A DNA stretch of 64,000 bases from the NCBI GenBank assembly GCA_024138015.1, contig JAMXBB010000009.1, positions 42,270,821 through 42,334,820 of the forward strand. Reading direction: 5' to 3'. Positions 49,781 through 61,198 of this stretch are shown in pieces. Each line of letters starts with the position of its first letter. Within the stretch, counting starts at the first letter, position 1. Under the pieces are notes generated by a model. It was given only the letters and a program-made list of their open reading frames with translations. It made no database searches and was not told the DNA's origin. This DNA is from Lumnitzera littorea. Its lineage: Eukaryota > Streptophyta > Magnoliopsida > Myrtales > Combretaceae. Made by a program: the position numbers and the translations under genes.

Positions 49781-50070
49781 CCCGTTCATGAGTGTTTCTA
49801 GCATGGTCAATGGACCGCCCAATAGACATACATAGAAGTCGCCGAACTGAAATACTGCCATCACATCATTTTCGTTGCGCTTGGTAAAATATAGCCAAAG
49901 TTTGACAAATTGACTTCGTTCATATACACGAACCGGTAATGAATTCAAACTTCAGGTAAAATGGCACATATAAAATTACGTTGACGAAAGCAGCAGCAGC
50001 ACCATTTAAGCATAAAGCTATAGTGCAGAGCATCTATGTGTAAATAAATATATATTTATATTCCTATTTA

Positions 50071-50213
50071 TATAAATAGAGTTGTCCCCCGTAAATGACG
50101 AGCGAAAAACTTTCAGGACGCAGATCATGACCAAGTCAACGAAATCGAAACTCGAGAAACATTTATCTCAATCTTCGGACATGGTTTCTAATATATTGAA
50201 TTGTATATTTTAA
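50071..50213 (+). other. TATA box with two overlapping mini-ORFs
   Basis: TATAAATAG at 50071-50079 is followed by an 11-codon frame (50095-50130, M-T-S-E-K-L-S-G-R-R-S). Its TGA overlaps the ATG of a 28-codon frame (50127-50213, M-T-K-S-T-K-S-K-L-E start) as ATGA. Base composition is less AT-rich than the flanks. It could be a promoter and first exon of a lost or unrecognised gene, or coincidence. Confidence 0.25.
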
Positions 50214-51050
50214 TATCTGTTTCCATTGCATGTATCATAATTGGATTTCATTTACGAGTGTTCACAGTATATTGATTAACAAGGATTAGACAAAAAAAAA
50301 AACAAAACTTCATCAAATCAATGTTTTATGAGAAAGTAAATATCATAAAAGGGAGAATATTAAAAGAAGGAACTCATGCATCCTTTCATGTATTTGCTTT
50401 TTAGTGCAATATGCTATAAATGTTGGAAAGCCAATTTTTTTAAAACAATTATTATAGTATGCTGTGAGCATTTATTGATAAAAAATCTTATAAAAAAAAT
50501 TGTTAAAATTCATATTATGAGCATTGTTTGATCCCCACCCCCCCCAAAAAAAAAAAAATTATGGCCATTGATAAGTGCCCAAAGTACTTATTTTCACGAA
50601 TAGCTAAACGCTCAATAGTGAAAGCATGACCAAAAAGGGCGTATGTTTTTCCTATTTCATGAAAGCACCCGAATTATTATTATTTACCACATCAATTGTT
50701 ATGATATTTATTTTAGGATATATTTATAAAGGGTGTTTGTCAAGCAACCGCCTTTCTATTATGTTATATTTTATACATAGGAATAGAATGGATAGCAAAC
50801 TGATAAATTTTTTTCTGTATTTAAAAATAAAGGAAAGGAATGGGATAAAATGAAATTAAATATGTATATAGTAAAAACTGTTAAAAATATTTTTAATTAT
50901 TGAATGTTATAATTGAATTAAAAATTAAATAAATAATTTGATATATCATTGATTAATAATAAATATAATTTTTTTTAAACTTAAAATTATTAATTTCATA
51001 AAATTACAATTTTAATATTTAAATACGCTTTAAAATAAAATTTGAAATGA
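50214..51050. other. no gene seen
   Basis: Very AT-rich, with a C-run/A-run at about 50534-50558. The open frame 50626-50853 is low-complexity and hydrophobic by composition only. Confidence 0.4.
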
Positions 51051-51059
51051 AGATTTTAT

Positions 51060-51360
51060 TTGAATTTAGTAGCAGAGGAACCGGGACACCAAAGTCAAAA
51101 GAGAGAGAGAGAGTAAATGATAATGAAAGCTTGAATGGAACAGGGAGTTGGTAAGATAGTGACCTGAAATTGAATAACGTAGTTCCCTGGTAACTGGGGC
51201 CGCATCCACCAACACTTTGAGTTTTGATAAATGGGTCCCTCCCCCACCGTCGTTTCTGAGAATGCTTCCTAATGTCTTCCTCTTCCTCTCCTATGCCACG
51301 TGTAATGGCCGTGTAACCACAATCCTTCTGTCCTTGTACATGCATCAGCATCACATCAAT
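51060..51360 (-). promoter_or_regulatory. promoter-like GC-richer block with G-box
   Basis: A 300-bp block is clearly richer in G+C than its surroundings. It holds a palindromic G-box CACGTG at 51297-51302. On the minus strand it continues into a CT-rich stretch (ACTCCCTGTTCC, then (CT)n at about 51113-51101) that looks like a plant 5' leader. The minus-strand open frame 51354-51019 spans it but has no family resemblance. No coding exon follows downstream. Confidence 0.3.
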
Positions 51361-51518
51361 GGTCGGTCATGGGCATTGGAGTAGGTTTTCGAAATATTAA
51401 ATACGTAGGTGAAAAGTCTCTTAATAACTAGGTAATTCGGCGCATTTATGTTTTTAGTAACACTTCCACTATTTTATGAAAAAAACTTTAATAGAAATAA
51501 CATATTATGTGATAAGTA

Positions 51519-52593
51519 TGTAATACTCCAAAACCTGAAACGTTATAGATCATTATATATTTCTAATTCTCTAATAACTCATTAGGTTCTCAAATCTATA
51601 ATAAGTATTTCAAACTTGGCATTTAAAACCACCAATATCATATAAAAATAAAAACTCCATTTCATGAAATTTAAATTCCATAGTTCATATTCTATAAGTA
51701 CCAATAAGATTAAAAAACTCTTTTATCTTTTACAATAGAAATAATATAACTAGTATAAATGGAAATAAAAAAATAAAATAAGTCTCATCCGTAGTTTCAT
51801 TTCAATCCTTATTATTATTCATAATATTGTTGGCTATCATTATGATAGTAGTATCTAAAACCAACATTCGATCATATCACTTTCTGGTCGAAAAAGCCTA
51901 CATCACCTACTGTAAGGGATACAACCATAGATATGGTCATATCTTTTGATTGTGTCACTTTTTGATTGAATTTTTTTTTTCTTTTACCCAAACTCCTTTC
52001 TAAACACAACAACAACACTCCACAACTCCACATCATAAACCATTGATTCAAATCAATAAAATCCTTCTAAAATATACTTCTATAATGTTTTTAATTAAGA
52101 TTGCAAAACCAAAACTTATCAAGAGATCAAGAAATTTGGGAATTCTAAGGAATATACAAGAATTACCTTAATCTCGACGGTCCTTTAGAATTTCTTACTT
52201 TTCCTTAACCAATTACTCACAACCTTAAATGATTAAAATAAAATCTTAGTTTTTAAAAGAAAGAAAACATAAAATCGCAAATCCATCTTCTCTTACCAAG
52301 GTCTTTTAGAGTTGTGTTTCTCACATAAACTACTCTTACTCTTGAGAACTTTCGATAATTGTAGGAGAGGAGTCTAAACTTATAATATATAAAAAGTCAA
52401 ATTGTACATTGGTTAAGTTAGGGTTTTATTTTAACTCTTTTCTTGAATTTCTGATATCACCTCTCATTAATCTACGGCTTAAGACTTTAATACCCTTTTT
52501 CCATAAAACTTAATTACCATTTTGATTTTATAGAGACTTTTATTATTTAATGACTCCCTTTTTTCGTTGTTTTTTTTTTTCTCAGGTATTATA
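51519..52593 (-). repeat. gypsy 3' LTR, 1075 bp, internally deleted
   Basis: It matches the two ends of 57544-59604 but lacks about 1 kb, with the break near 51868 (ACATTCGA joined to TCATATCAC). A purine tract (minus strand AGAGAGGGAGAA) directly precedes it at 52594-52606. Confidence 0.85.
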
Positions 52594-52809
52594 TTCTCCC
52601 TCTCTTAGAAGACTTTCGTCCTCGAAAGTTATTTGATTCTTAAAGCAGTTCAGGGTACTTCTTTCTGATCTCTTCCTTTAACTCCCAAGTGGCTTCTCAC
52701 TCAAGCTAGTTTGACCATTGTACCTTGACATAGGGATTGTCCTTCTTCTCAATACTTGATTATAGGTATCCATGATCTTTGTAGGTCATTCTTTTGAGGT
52801 TAGATTAGG

Positions 52810-53055
52810 TTAGAACTCTAACCCAACAATCTGTATAGGTAGCTGTTTTGATTCTTGCTTTGGATTTTCCACAAACTTCCTCAACATTAAAACATGGAAA
52901 ACATCATGAACTCCTTCTAGACATGGGGGTAGAATCAACTTGTAAGCTATCTTACCAATCCTTTCCCGTACTACATATGGTCCCACATATCTTAGGATTA
53001 ACTTCCCTTTCAATCCAAACCTGCTAATTCCTTTAGTTGGAGAAACTCTCGACAA
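52810..53055 (-). pseudogene. gypsy integrase C-terminal domain remnant
   Basis: It reads I-S-R-F-G-L-K-G-K-L, Y-V-G-P-Y-V-V, R-I-G-K-I-A-Y-K-L and V-H-D-V-F-H-V-L-M-L-R-K-F, a near-canonical end of a plant gypsy polyprotein (81 codons open). Confidence 0.88.
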
Positions 53056-53442
53056 TACTTTATCCTCGACTTAAAATTCCAAAGGTCGTTGCTGCTTATT
53101 TACGTAACTTTTCTAGTAACTTTGAGTTGCTTACATTTTTTTTCTTAATAATTCAGACCTTCTCTACTGCCTCTTGCACCAACTATAGCCCCAAAAGTTG
53201 CCTTTCTCTTGCCTTATCCCAATGAATGGGTAATCTACATTTTCTTCCATATAAAGTTTCATATAGAGCCATTTGTATAATTTCTTGATAGCTGTTATTA
53301 TAAGCTAATGGAAGATGCTTACTCCAATTACCACTAAAGTCTAAAGCATAAGCTCGTAGCATATTTTCTAATATCTGTATTGTTTGCTTGGACTGTCCAT
53401 TAGTCTGAGGATAAGATGCCGTACTAAGTTATACTTTAGTAC

Positions 53443-53778
53443 CTAGAGACTTTTATCTCTATCAGAAGTTATTGTAACCAAATTCCCATGCAGTCTCATT
53501 ATCTCTTGCATATGCAACTTGGTCAGCCTCTTTAATCTATATTCCAACCTTATAAGAATAAAGTGAGTTGTTTTCATTAGGTGATCTATGATTACCCATA
53601 CCATATCATGCTTTTCCTTAGTCATAGGAAGATGTATGACAAAATCCATAGTTACATGCTCCCACTTCCACTCTGGTGTAGGCAAAGGTTGCAATTCACC
53701 GACTAACCTCTTATGTTCAATCTTTACCATTTGGTATGTAGCACACTTGGTGACATACTTTATGATTTCTCGCTTCAT
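53443..53778 (-). pseudogene. gypsy integrase core remnant
   Basis: It reads C-A-T-Y-Q-M-V-K-I-E-H (zinc-binding part with one Cys changed to Tyr), P-L-P-T-P-E-W-K-W-E-H-V-T-M-D-F-V (first catalytic Asp present), and I-T-S-D-R-D at the second catalytic Asp. It is open for 111 codons and then broken. Confidence 0.88.
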
Positions 53779-54258
53779 GTTGTTCCACTAATAGTGCTTC
53801 TTTAAGTCCTTATACATCTTAGTACTCCTAAGATGAATAGAGTACCCAGAGTAATGAGCTTCTTGCAAGATTTCTTGCTTCAGCTCTTCCTAGTTTGGTA
53901 TACATAATCTATTCCCATACCTTAAGATACTTTCGGTACCACTATTAAATTTAGTTGTGTTACCTTATTCTGCTTTACTCTTGATTTCCTAAACACTTAC
54001 ATCCTCAAATTGTGTAACTTTTATTTTATCCATAAGAGTCGGTTGAATGCATAGATTTGCCAGTCTGGCCCTTACCTATCGCGTCATTATTTCCAACTCT
54101 AGTTTGCGCATGTCTTCCAAAAAAGGTTTTTGTGATGTGACCAGTATCGCTATGTTACCTTATTTCTTCCTACTAAGAGCAACTATCACTACATTAGCTT
54201 TACCTGAATGATACTAAATGTTTACATCGTAGTCTTTAATTAACTCCAACCACCTCTT

Positions 54259-54465
54259 CTATCTTAAATTCAACTCCTTTTGGATAAAGATGTATTTCAA
54301 ACTTTGATGACTAGTAAACACTTGACATCTTTCCCAATACAAATAATGTCTCCAAAGTTTTAAGGCTAAGACAACTGTTGCTAACTTTAAGTCATAAGTA
54401 GGATAATTCTTTTCATATGGTTTCGGTTGCCAAGATGCATAAGCAATTTCTCTCACTTCTTGCAT
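54259..54465 (-). pseudogene. gypsy RNase H remnant
   Basis: It reads I-A-Y-A-S-W-Q-P-K-P-Y-E-K-N-Y-P-T-Y-D, then W-R-H-Y-L-Y and S-L-K-Y-I-F-I-Q-K-E-L-N-L-R. The usual catalytic T-D-H is S-H here (Asp lost). Confidence 0.88.
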
Positions 54466-54659
54466 TAAAACATACCCTAATTCCTAATTAGAAGCATCGC
54501 TATAAATAACATACTTCTTGCCACTTCGAGGCAATGCCAAAATTAGGGCTATCACCAATTTCTTTTTCAGTTTCACAATACTTACCTTACACTTATCATC
54601 CTAGACAAACTTTACTCCCTTCTGAGTCAATCTGGTAAGAGGTGCCGCTATCTTAGGAA

Positions 54660-55330
54660 AAACTTCAACAAATCTTCTGTAATAACCTACTAACCGAAGA
54701 AAGCTTCTAATTTCAGTCACCGTCTAAGGTCTTGGCCAATCTTCCATTACTTTAACTTTTTTAAAGTCAGCAGAAATACCCTCTTTATTTGCAATATGCT
54801 TAAGAAAAGGCACTTACTCAAGCCATAACTCACACTTCTTGAATTTAGCATATAATATCTCCATCTGCAACTTGCTTAACACAATCCTCAAATGCTCTTC
54901 ATGCTCTTCTTGACTTTTTGAATATATTAAGATGCCATCTATAAAGACAACTACAAACTTGTTTAGGAAATCTTAGAAAACCATATTCATTAGATCCATG
55001 AATGTCACTATGGCATTTGTGAGGCCAAATGGCATCACTAAAAGCTCATATGGATCATAGCGAGTTTTGAATGCTATCTTTTGAATATCTTCTTCTTTGA
55101 TCCTCAATTGATGGTATCCTGATCTAAGATCAATTTTAGAGAATACTTGAGCTCCTTACAACTGGTCAAACAAGTCATTAATTCTGGGAAGATAATTGTT
55201 CTTAATAGTTGCTTTATTTAACTCTCTATAATTTATACATAATCTCATGCTTCCATCCTTTTTCTTAACGAAAAGCACTAGTGCTCCCTATGGCGACATG
55301 TAAGGCCTAATGAAACCTTTCTCTCGTAAT
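54660..55330 (-). pseudogene. gypsy reverse transcriptase remnant
   Basis: Family blocks are recognisable across several frames with stops. The catalytic block at 54945-54934 reads F-I-D-G in place of F/Y-V-D-D, so a catalytic Asp has become Gly. It lies between protease and RNase H. Confidence 0.75.
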
Positions 55331-55469
55331 TCTTCTAACTAAGTTTTTGATTCCACTAATTCTATTGGTGCCATTCTATATGCAAACTTTGAAATCGGCT
55401 TTTGTACCTGGTGCTAAATCAATACCGAACTCTATTTCTTTAGTTGGTGGTAAACTAGGTAAGTCGTGT

Positions 55470-55760
55470 GGAAACACCTCTATAAACTCATTCACTATTG
55501 GAACTTCTTTGATTTTCTTATCATCCCTTGCCTTTACAGTCACAGCAACTAACCTACCCTTACCCTATAATTCATATGTAAGGATCCTTATCAACCTTTG
55601 AACTTCAAACTTTAAGAAGAACTACTCTTCTCCTAAGGGATCAAAATATACCACCATATTATGGCAATCTATGGTGGCATGATACTTAGATAGCCAATTC
55701 ACTCTAAGTATTACATCAAAATCTATCATGTCTAAAACTCATAAATCTACAATTAATACT
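55470..55760 (-). pseudogene. gypsy protease to reverse transcriptase linker remnant
   Basis: On the minus strand (55760-55620) it reads D-M-I-D-F-D-V-I-L-R-V-N-W-L-S-K-Y-H-A-T-I-D-C (end of protease), then V-P-I-V-N-E-F-I-E-V-F-P (55500-55465). Both are standard landmarks of plant gypsy polyproteins. Confidence 0.75.
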
Positions 55761-56143
55761 CGACCTTGAACTTTTATACATACTTTTCTACAAAGTCGAT
55801 TTAGCACTGCCCCCAATCCCAAAAGGGTATCGATTTTTAAGGGTTCACAAAACAATTCAGGTTTTAAGTCACATGTTCACATAAACACATAAGATATACA
55901 TGAATGTGTAGCACTCGTGTCAAACAGCACAAAAGCACTAGTAGAGTATATAAGGAGCATACTTGCCATGGTGTCTTATTTAGTATACTCTCGGTGTTGT
56001 TGCTATTGAAGGGCAAATACTCGAGCTGGAGCTCTCTATCTCAACCCTTGAGGTCTAACAAATGGTGCCTTGACCTATGCCCCTACTAAGTGCTATACTA
56101 GAGTTTGCTGTGAAACTATAGTTACTTGTCCTCCTACTATCCC

Positions 56144-56185
56144 ACAATCAATTGCTTTGTGGCCTCTCTTCTTGCAAATGTTGCA
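56144..56185 (-). pseudogene. gypsy gag zinc knuckle, intact motif
   Basis: C-N-I-C-K-K-R-G-H-K-A-I-D-C is a perfect C-x2-C-x4-H-x4-C, the only undamaged nucleocapsid knuckle in the window. The surrounding gag frame is broken. Confidence 0.85.
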
Positions 56186-56439
56186 AAAGATCTATAAGAT
56201 GGATTTCTCATTACATATTCTACTTAAATCCCAACCTTACCATAAGAGAAAAAAGACCCTTTAAGCTAACTGCATTAGCTCAACTTATGAGGCCCCATAT
56301 ATCGTAAACACCTTTACATTGGGGCTATCATTGGGGATAGAGATAGAAGCAAGAATGGATAAGTTGGCTTAGGCTGGAAATGCCTAATTAGAATGGCCAT
56401 AGGTCTAACTAATGGCACTGGGTACATAGGTCTCTTACC

Positions 56440-57290
56440 CTAATTCAAATGAGCAACACTTGACCTTGGTCTCTTACCAAGAATCACACTTACCTTACGA
56501 GACTTCTGCTCTTCTCTTCCTTTCATGCATTGCTCTAACAATGTAGCTCTCTCTATAATGTCCACATAAGCCATCAGTTGAAAAGAACTTACTTGATATT
56601 GTAAGTCTGCCTCTAACCCTCTTAGGAAATGATAAGCCCGTGATTGATCATCAGCTCGAATAACTTCTGGCAAGAACTAGCTTAAGCAGTTCAACTTCGC
56701 CTCATAATCAATGGCAGATTTGTTTCCTTACTGGCAGTTGTAATATGCATTCTCCATAGCATCCCTTATGATGTTTGGAAAGTACTTCTCATATAATAGG
56801 TCTTTGAATCTCTATCAATTAACCAGTCCTCAAACCAATCTATCCTTACTAATCCACTACAAAGCTGCTGTAGCCCCCAACATATAAGCAGCATAACTAA
56901 CCTTTCTCTCTTCTAGCACTCTAAAAGTAGTAAAGACCTTTTCTAATTCTTATATCCAATGATGCGCTTCAATTGCATCCTCCTTCTTAAGGTTGAAGGG
57001 ATTAATCTGTCTAACAAACTTATCTAGAGTGAATTGTTCTTGTTATCGCTTTGCAAACACCCCTAACATGTTGTTCATAGTATAGAGCAGCTGAACACTA
57101 TCCACTACATCCTGACCTTGACATCCTTGGGGCAACTATCCATCTTATGGTATCTGATCACCTAGCATGGTAGCATTAATTGGTGGAAACTGGCCACCTT
57201 GCTATTGCCTTCCTATGTTTCTCTCCACCAAAGCATCTTGTTTGATTCCAACATTATTATTAAGTACAAGGATTCTCCTAGGTGGCATTC
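56440..57290 (-). pseudogene. gypsy gag remnant
   Basis: An open stretch at 56673-56440 (A-Y-H-F-L-R-G-L near its start, then E-R-A-T-L-L-E-Q-C) and scattered upstream blocks (A-I-E-A-H-H-W-I, V-S-Y-A-A-Y-M-L-G-A) match plant gypsy capsid proteins. The start is probably near 57290, close to the primer-binding site. Confidence 0.75.
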
Positions 57291-57523
57291 TACAAGAGGT
57301 ATAAGTATAAAAGGAGATAAACAACTAAGTTCTAAGAAAAGAAATAAAGAAAATCTTATCGGACAAGAAGTAGAGCAAATACTTAATATAACACAAGCAC
57401 TAAATGAAGTAAAAGAACTTAAGCAAAAAAACTATTACTTCAATCCAAAATTCTACTCATTCCTAAAATCGTTCACCCCTCTATTGATCCATCACTTATA
57501 TATTTTATAGATCCTTTAACTTA

Positions 57524-57536
57524 GTCTCTAATACCA
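57524..57536 (-). other. gypsy primer-binding site
   Basis: The minus strand reads TGGTATTAGAGAC, the initiator tRNA-Met type with small changes, 7 bases from the 5' LTR. Confidence 0.7.
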
Positions 57537-57543
57537 CTTAATC

Positions 57544-59604
57544 TGTAACCCCCTAGAATTTGGAACGTTACAGACTGTTACATGTCCTCAGTCTTCTAAT
57601 GACATATCAAGCTTTAAAACCTACAATGAATATTTCAAAGCTGACATTTCAAATCACTAACATCAGTATGAAAAGAAAAAAATAAAACTCTGTTTCATAA
57701 AATTTAAATTCCATAGTTCATACTCCATAAGTATCAACGAGATTAAAGGACTCTTTTATCTTTCACAACGAAAATAACGTAAATGAAATCAAACAACTAA
57801 TACAAATACGAATTAAAAGATAGAACAAGTTTCATCCATAGTTTCATTTCATTCGTTATTACTGCTCCTAATATTGTTAGCTATCATCATGATAATAGTC
57901 TCTAAAATCGACATTTGAGTAGTAATAACTATTATTCCAATCTTCAACTCCAGCATTCTTATAACCAGCATATTCTACATAACTATATACTTCATAAACA
58001 TCATTCTAACCTATAGTTGGGAAAAAAAATAATATAATAAGTCGAAGCCTAGTACATAACACGTATATATTCACGTGCATAGAAATGTAAAACAAGTAAA
58101 TCATACAATTCATTTAATTATCTTTGTTTTTAAGTCAAACATACGATACATGATAGTAGTCCTCATGACTCGTTCACATCACCATCGTATCACAACCTAA
58201 TGTTTAGATATGTCTCTTCAAGCACCTCTATAACCTAACATTAAGCATGCCTCTTCGGGTTCCTCTATAGCAACCTAAATCTACTCTAAATTATTTCTAT
58301 GTGAGACTTCACAACGGATAATGCATTACGTAGATCATCAGGGTTGTTCCCTAGGGATTTGTCACTATAACTCTCTAGGACGAGCCAAACATAAGCAATA
58401 TAGAGACATTTAAATATGATATACATTTAATTCATTTAATATTTGCTATCTTATCACTCACATATAACGAGCACATATTATGTACCTTGATATTTGGAAT
58501 CCATTACCAACGAATCAAGCGTAGCTTTAAAACCTAAAAATAATAATTACTCATCAAACTCCTTTAAATATTGAAAAAATGTTATCTCTTATCTAAAACT
58601 CACTTTTAGACCATTTGAATCTCCTTAAATTCACTTAATGATACATTAAAGAGGTTTAATTTAGAGGTAACAAAGGAATAAAACAAAATGAAAAGGAAAA
58701 ACTTAACTTAAAGGAGCAAAGCTTATAACACGATCAATGACATAATTGTATCTTTTTGACTATGTAACTAAATTACACTTCATTACTAAAAGGGACATGA
58801 CTAAGGACATAACTAGGGATACAGTCATGTCTTTTGGTCGTATAACTTTATGATCTTCTAGCCCACAACACCTACTGCAAGGGATATGAGCAGGGACATG
58901 GTAGTGTCTTTTCGTCATGTTACTTTTTGGTCAAAAAAGCCTACATTACCTACTACAAGAGACACGACTAAGGATACAGTCGTGTCACTTTCTAATCGAA
59001 TTTTTTTTTTCTTCCACCCAAACTCATTTCTAAACCCAACAACAATACTCCACAACTCTACATCATAAACCCTTAATTCAAATCAACAAAATCCTTCCAA
59101 AATCTACTTCTATGATGTTTTTAATTAAAATGACAAAACCAAAACTTGTTAAGAGATTAAGAAATTTGGGGATTATAAGGAATATACAAGAATTACCTTA
59201 ATCTCAACAATCCTTCCTTAACTAATTACTCGTAACCTTAAACGATTAAAATAAAATCTTAGTTTCTAAAAGAAAGAAAACTCAAAACTGCAAATCCATC
59301 TTCCTTTACCAAGGTCTTCTAGGGTTGCATTCCTTATACAGACTATTCTTGCTCTTAAGGGCTTTCGATAATTATAGGAGAGAAGTCTAAACCTGTAGTG
59401 TACAAATAGTATAATTGTGCACTAGTTAGGATAGGGTTTTATTTTAACTCTTTTATTAAATTTTTGATATCATCCTTCATTAATCTACGGCTTAAGACCT
59501 TAATACTCTTTTCCATGAAACTTAATTACTCTTTTGATTTTATTGAGACTTTTATTATGTAATGACTCCCTTTATTTGTTTTTTTTTTTTTTTCGGGTAT
59601 TATA
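57544..59604 (-). repeat. gypsy 5' LTR, 2061 bp
   Basis: This is the full-length partner of 51519-52593. It contains imperfect internal repeats (about 58740-58990) of a block beginning 'gggacatg/gggatatgagc' and ending 'gtgtcttttcgtcatg', each about 80-100 bases. The T-run at 59578-59593 is just inside its end. Confidence 0.82.
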
Positions 59605-59609
59605 AAGTA

Positions 59610-59803
59610 ACATATAAGTGCCAATAATATTTAAATACCTCATAATGAAGAAAAGCAACAATTATATTTTCATGTATCAAAATTTTATTGATACTTACAC
59701 ATTATTAGTCAATCTATATAATGTGTTAATATCATTAAAGCCTTTCTCCTACTTAACAATCAATACAAATTTAATTCCTTTCATCTTTTAAGTTAATACA
59801 TAG
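59610..59803. other. no feature seen
   Basis: A short AT-rich gap between two retroelements. Confidence 0.5.
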
Positions 59804-60350
59804 TGTTGACATGTGGTCTTTACTCCCTGAATTTACTGGTAAAGATTCTTCAATTTTAGGCCTTTTATAGACGAAAACACAGTTAGTAGAGCATTAAAGT
59901 TTGCTTTGGCCTGATTACTCTAATACTTAAGTCAATATGGTGATTAGAGATTAAAAAACCCTAATATAGAGAAAAAGAAAGAACAAACACCCAATAGTCC
60001 TTTACCTAAAGGGCTTTATGGGATATTTTCTAGATTAGGCTTGACTCAAATTATGAGCCGCTCAGTTTAGACCTTGGAGCCTATGGCTAAGAATAGCTAT
60101 TAATATTTACACCCCTACACTCTCCCCTCTTATTAACACCCTATCCCTTAACCCCTACACCTACCCTACCCCCTTTTCTAAGGGACCTTACCTTTCTTCT
60201 TCTAACCAAAAGTATTATTATAGGCTCTTAAAGTCCCAAATTGAGCCATTACACTGTATGGGAGCTATGTGTAAGCATTTTCTAGCCTTATTCATGATTT
60301 GTTGAGCAGGAGTCTTAACTTAGGTAAAGTAATGTAGCATATGCAATTAG

Positions 60351-60485
60351 AATTTTTCCTAAGCATGACTACTATGAGATTATCGATAAGAGTTGGATTT
60401 TTCCCAAGCAAGAGTGCTACGGGATTGTCTACGAGAATAAGATTTTTCCCAAGCATGAGTGCGATGGGATTATTCGAATGAGTGG
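60351..60485. repeat. 45-bp minisatellite, three units
   Basis: Units at 60351, 60396 and 60441 each begin (g/a)ATTTTTCC(c/t)AAGCA and contain a 'gattrtc'-like block. A single related unit recurs at about 61147. Because 45 is divisible by three, a minus-strand frame shows a 15-residue repeat, which is a by-product. Confidence 0.85.
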
Positions 60486-60906
60486 GTCTATTAGGCATTA
60501 GCTAATATAAGCTTTCAATACCTTCACTAGGATTTTTCCCGACTTCTAACACATTGTAATTTTCCTTGCCTAGGATTGTTAAGGTCTAGACATTCATTGC
60601 CTCAGGTGTGCAAAAGTTATTTGGTGGCTTAAGTCCATAGACTTGCTTCATAAGTCAAGGCATGTTGATTCAGACATGAAGGATGTTTGAGTTGCTCTCA
60701 CTCAGCCCATTGGTCTTTGTAAGGCTTTTTGGCCATAGACTTACACCATCCAAGCTTCTATGCCTCATAGTTTTTTTAGGGATACTAGCTTTTTAGCCTT
60801 GAATTTACTTATCCGGAGTCTTTTTAGCCTTAGGTTGATTATAAACTATGGCTTTATAGCCTTGGAGTTTTTAGTCACCTGGTCTTGGTGGGCTTAGACT
60901 TAATGT

Positions 60907-61128
60907 CATCATTTATACGTAGCTAGGCATTCTTGAGCTACACTTGATGACGTAACTCCCAAGAGTTGTGTTGGGCTTCGTTGCCTACATAGTTCCCTTA
61001 GCACCTATGATTTAATTTCATTATTTGTAAATGGTTAGGTGTTCCTAAGTTGGGCTTGGGTCTACGCTTCCATGGGTCACCCTGGGATTCGTTGCCTACA
61101 AGGTCCCCTCAATACCTAAGACATCTCA
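60907..61128. repeat. 111-bp direct duplication
   Basis: Units 60907-61017 and 61018-61128 share 'ggcttcgttgcctaca'/'ggattcgttgcctaca', 'ggtgttcct'/'ggcattctt' and 'cacctatga'/'tacctaaga'. It is part of the Tat-like element. Confidence 0.75.
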
Positions 61129-61198
61129 AAATTAAGTGTGTCGAAGTTTTTCCCAGCACGAGTGCCACGGGATTATATGATAATGAGAGTTAATGGGA

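Larger units (their letters stand above)
51514..59609 (-). mobile_element. Ty3/gypsy retrotransposon with 5-bp target duplication
   Basis: The element is 51519-59604 (8.1 kb), flanked by AAGTA at 51514-51518 and 59605-59609. LTRs start TGTAATAC/TGTAACC and end TATTATA (decayed TATTACA). Minus-strand order is LTR, primer-binding site, gag, zinc knuckle, protease, reverse transcriptase, RNase H, integrase, LTR, i.e. gypsy. It resembles the Tekay/Del type by its integrase C-terminal block and by the 'ttcgaggacgaaag' sequence before the polypurine tract. All frames are broken. Confidence 0.9.

Noticed and set aside
60292..60498. Protein with 15-residue repeats on the minus strand
   Set aside because: This is simply translation of the 45-bp minisatellite.
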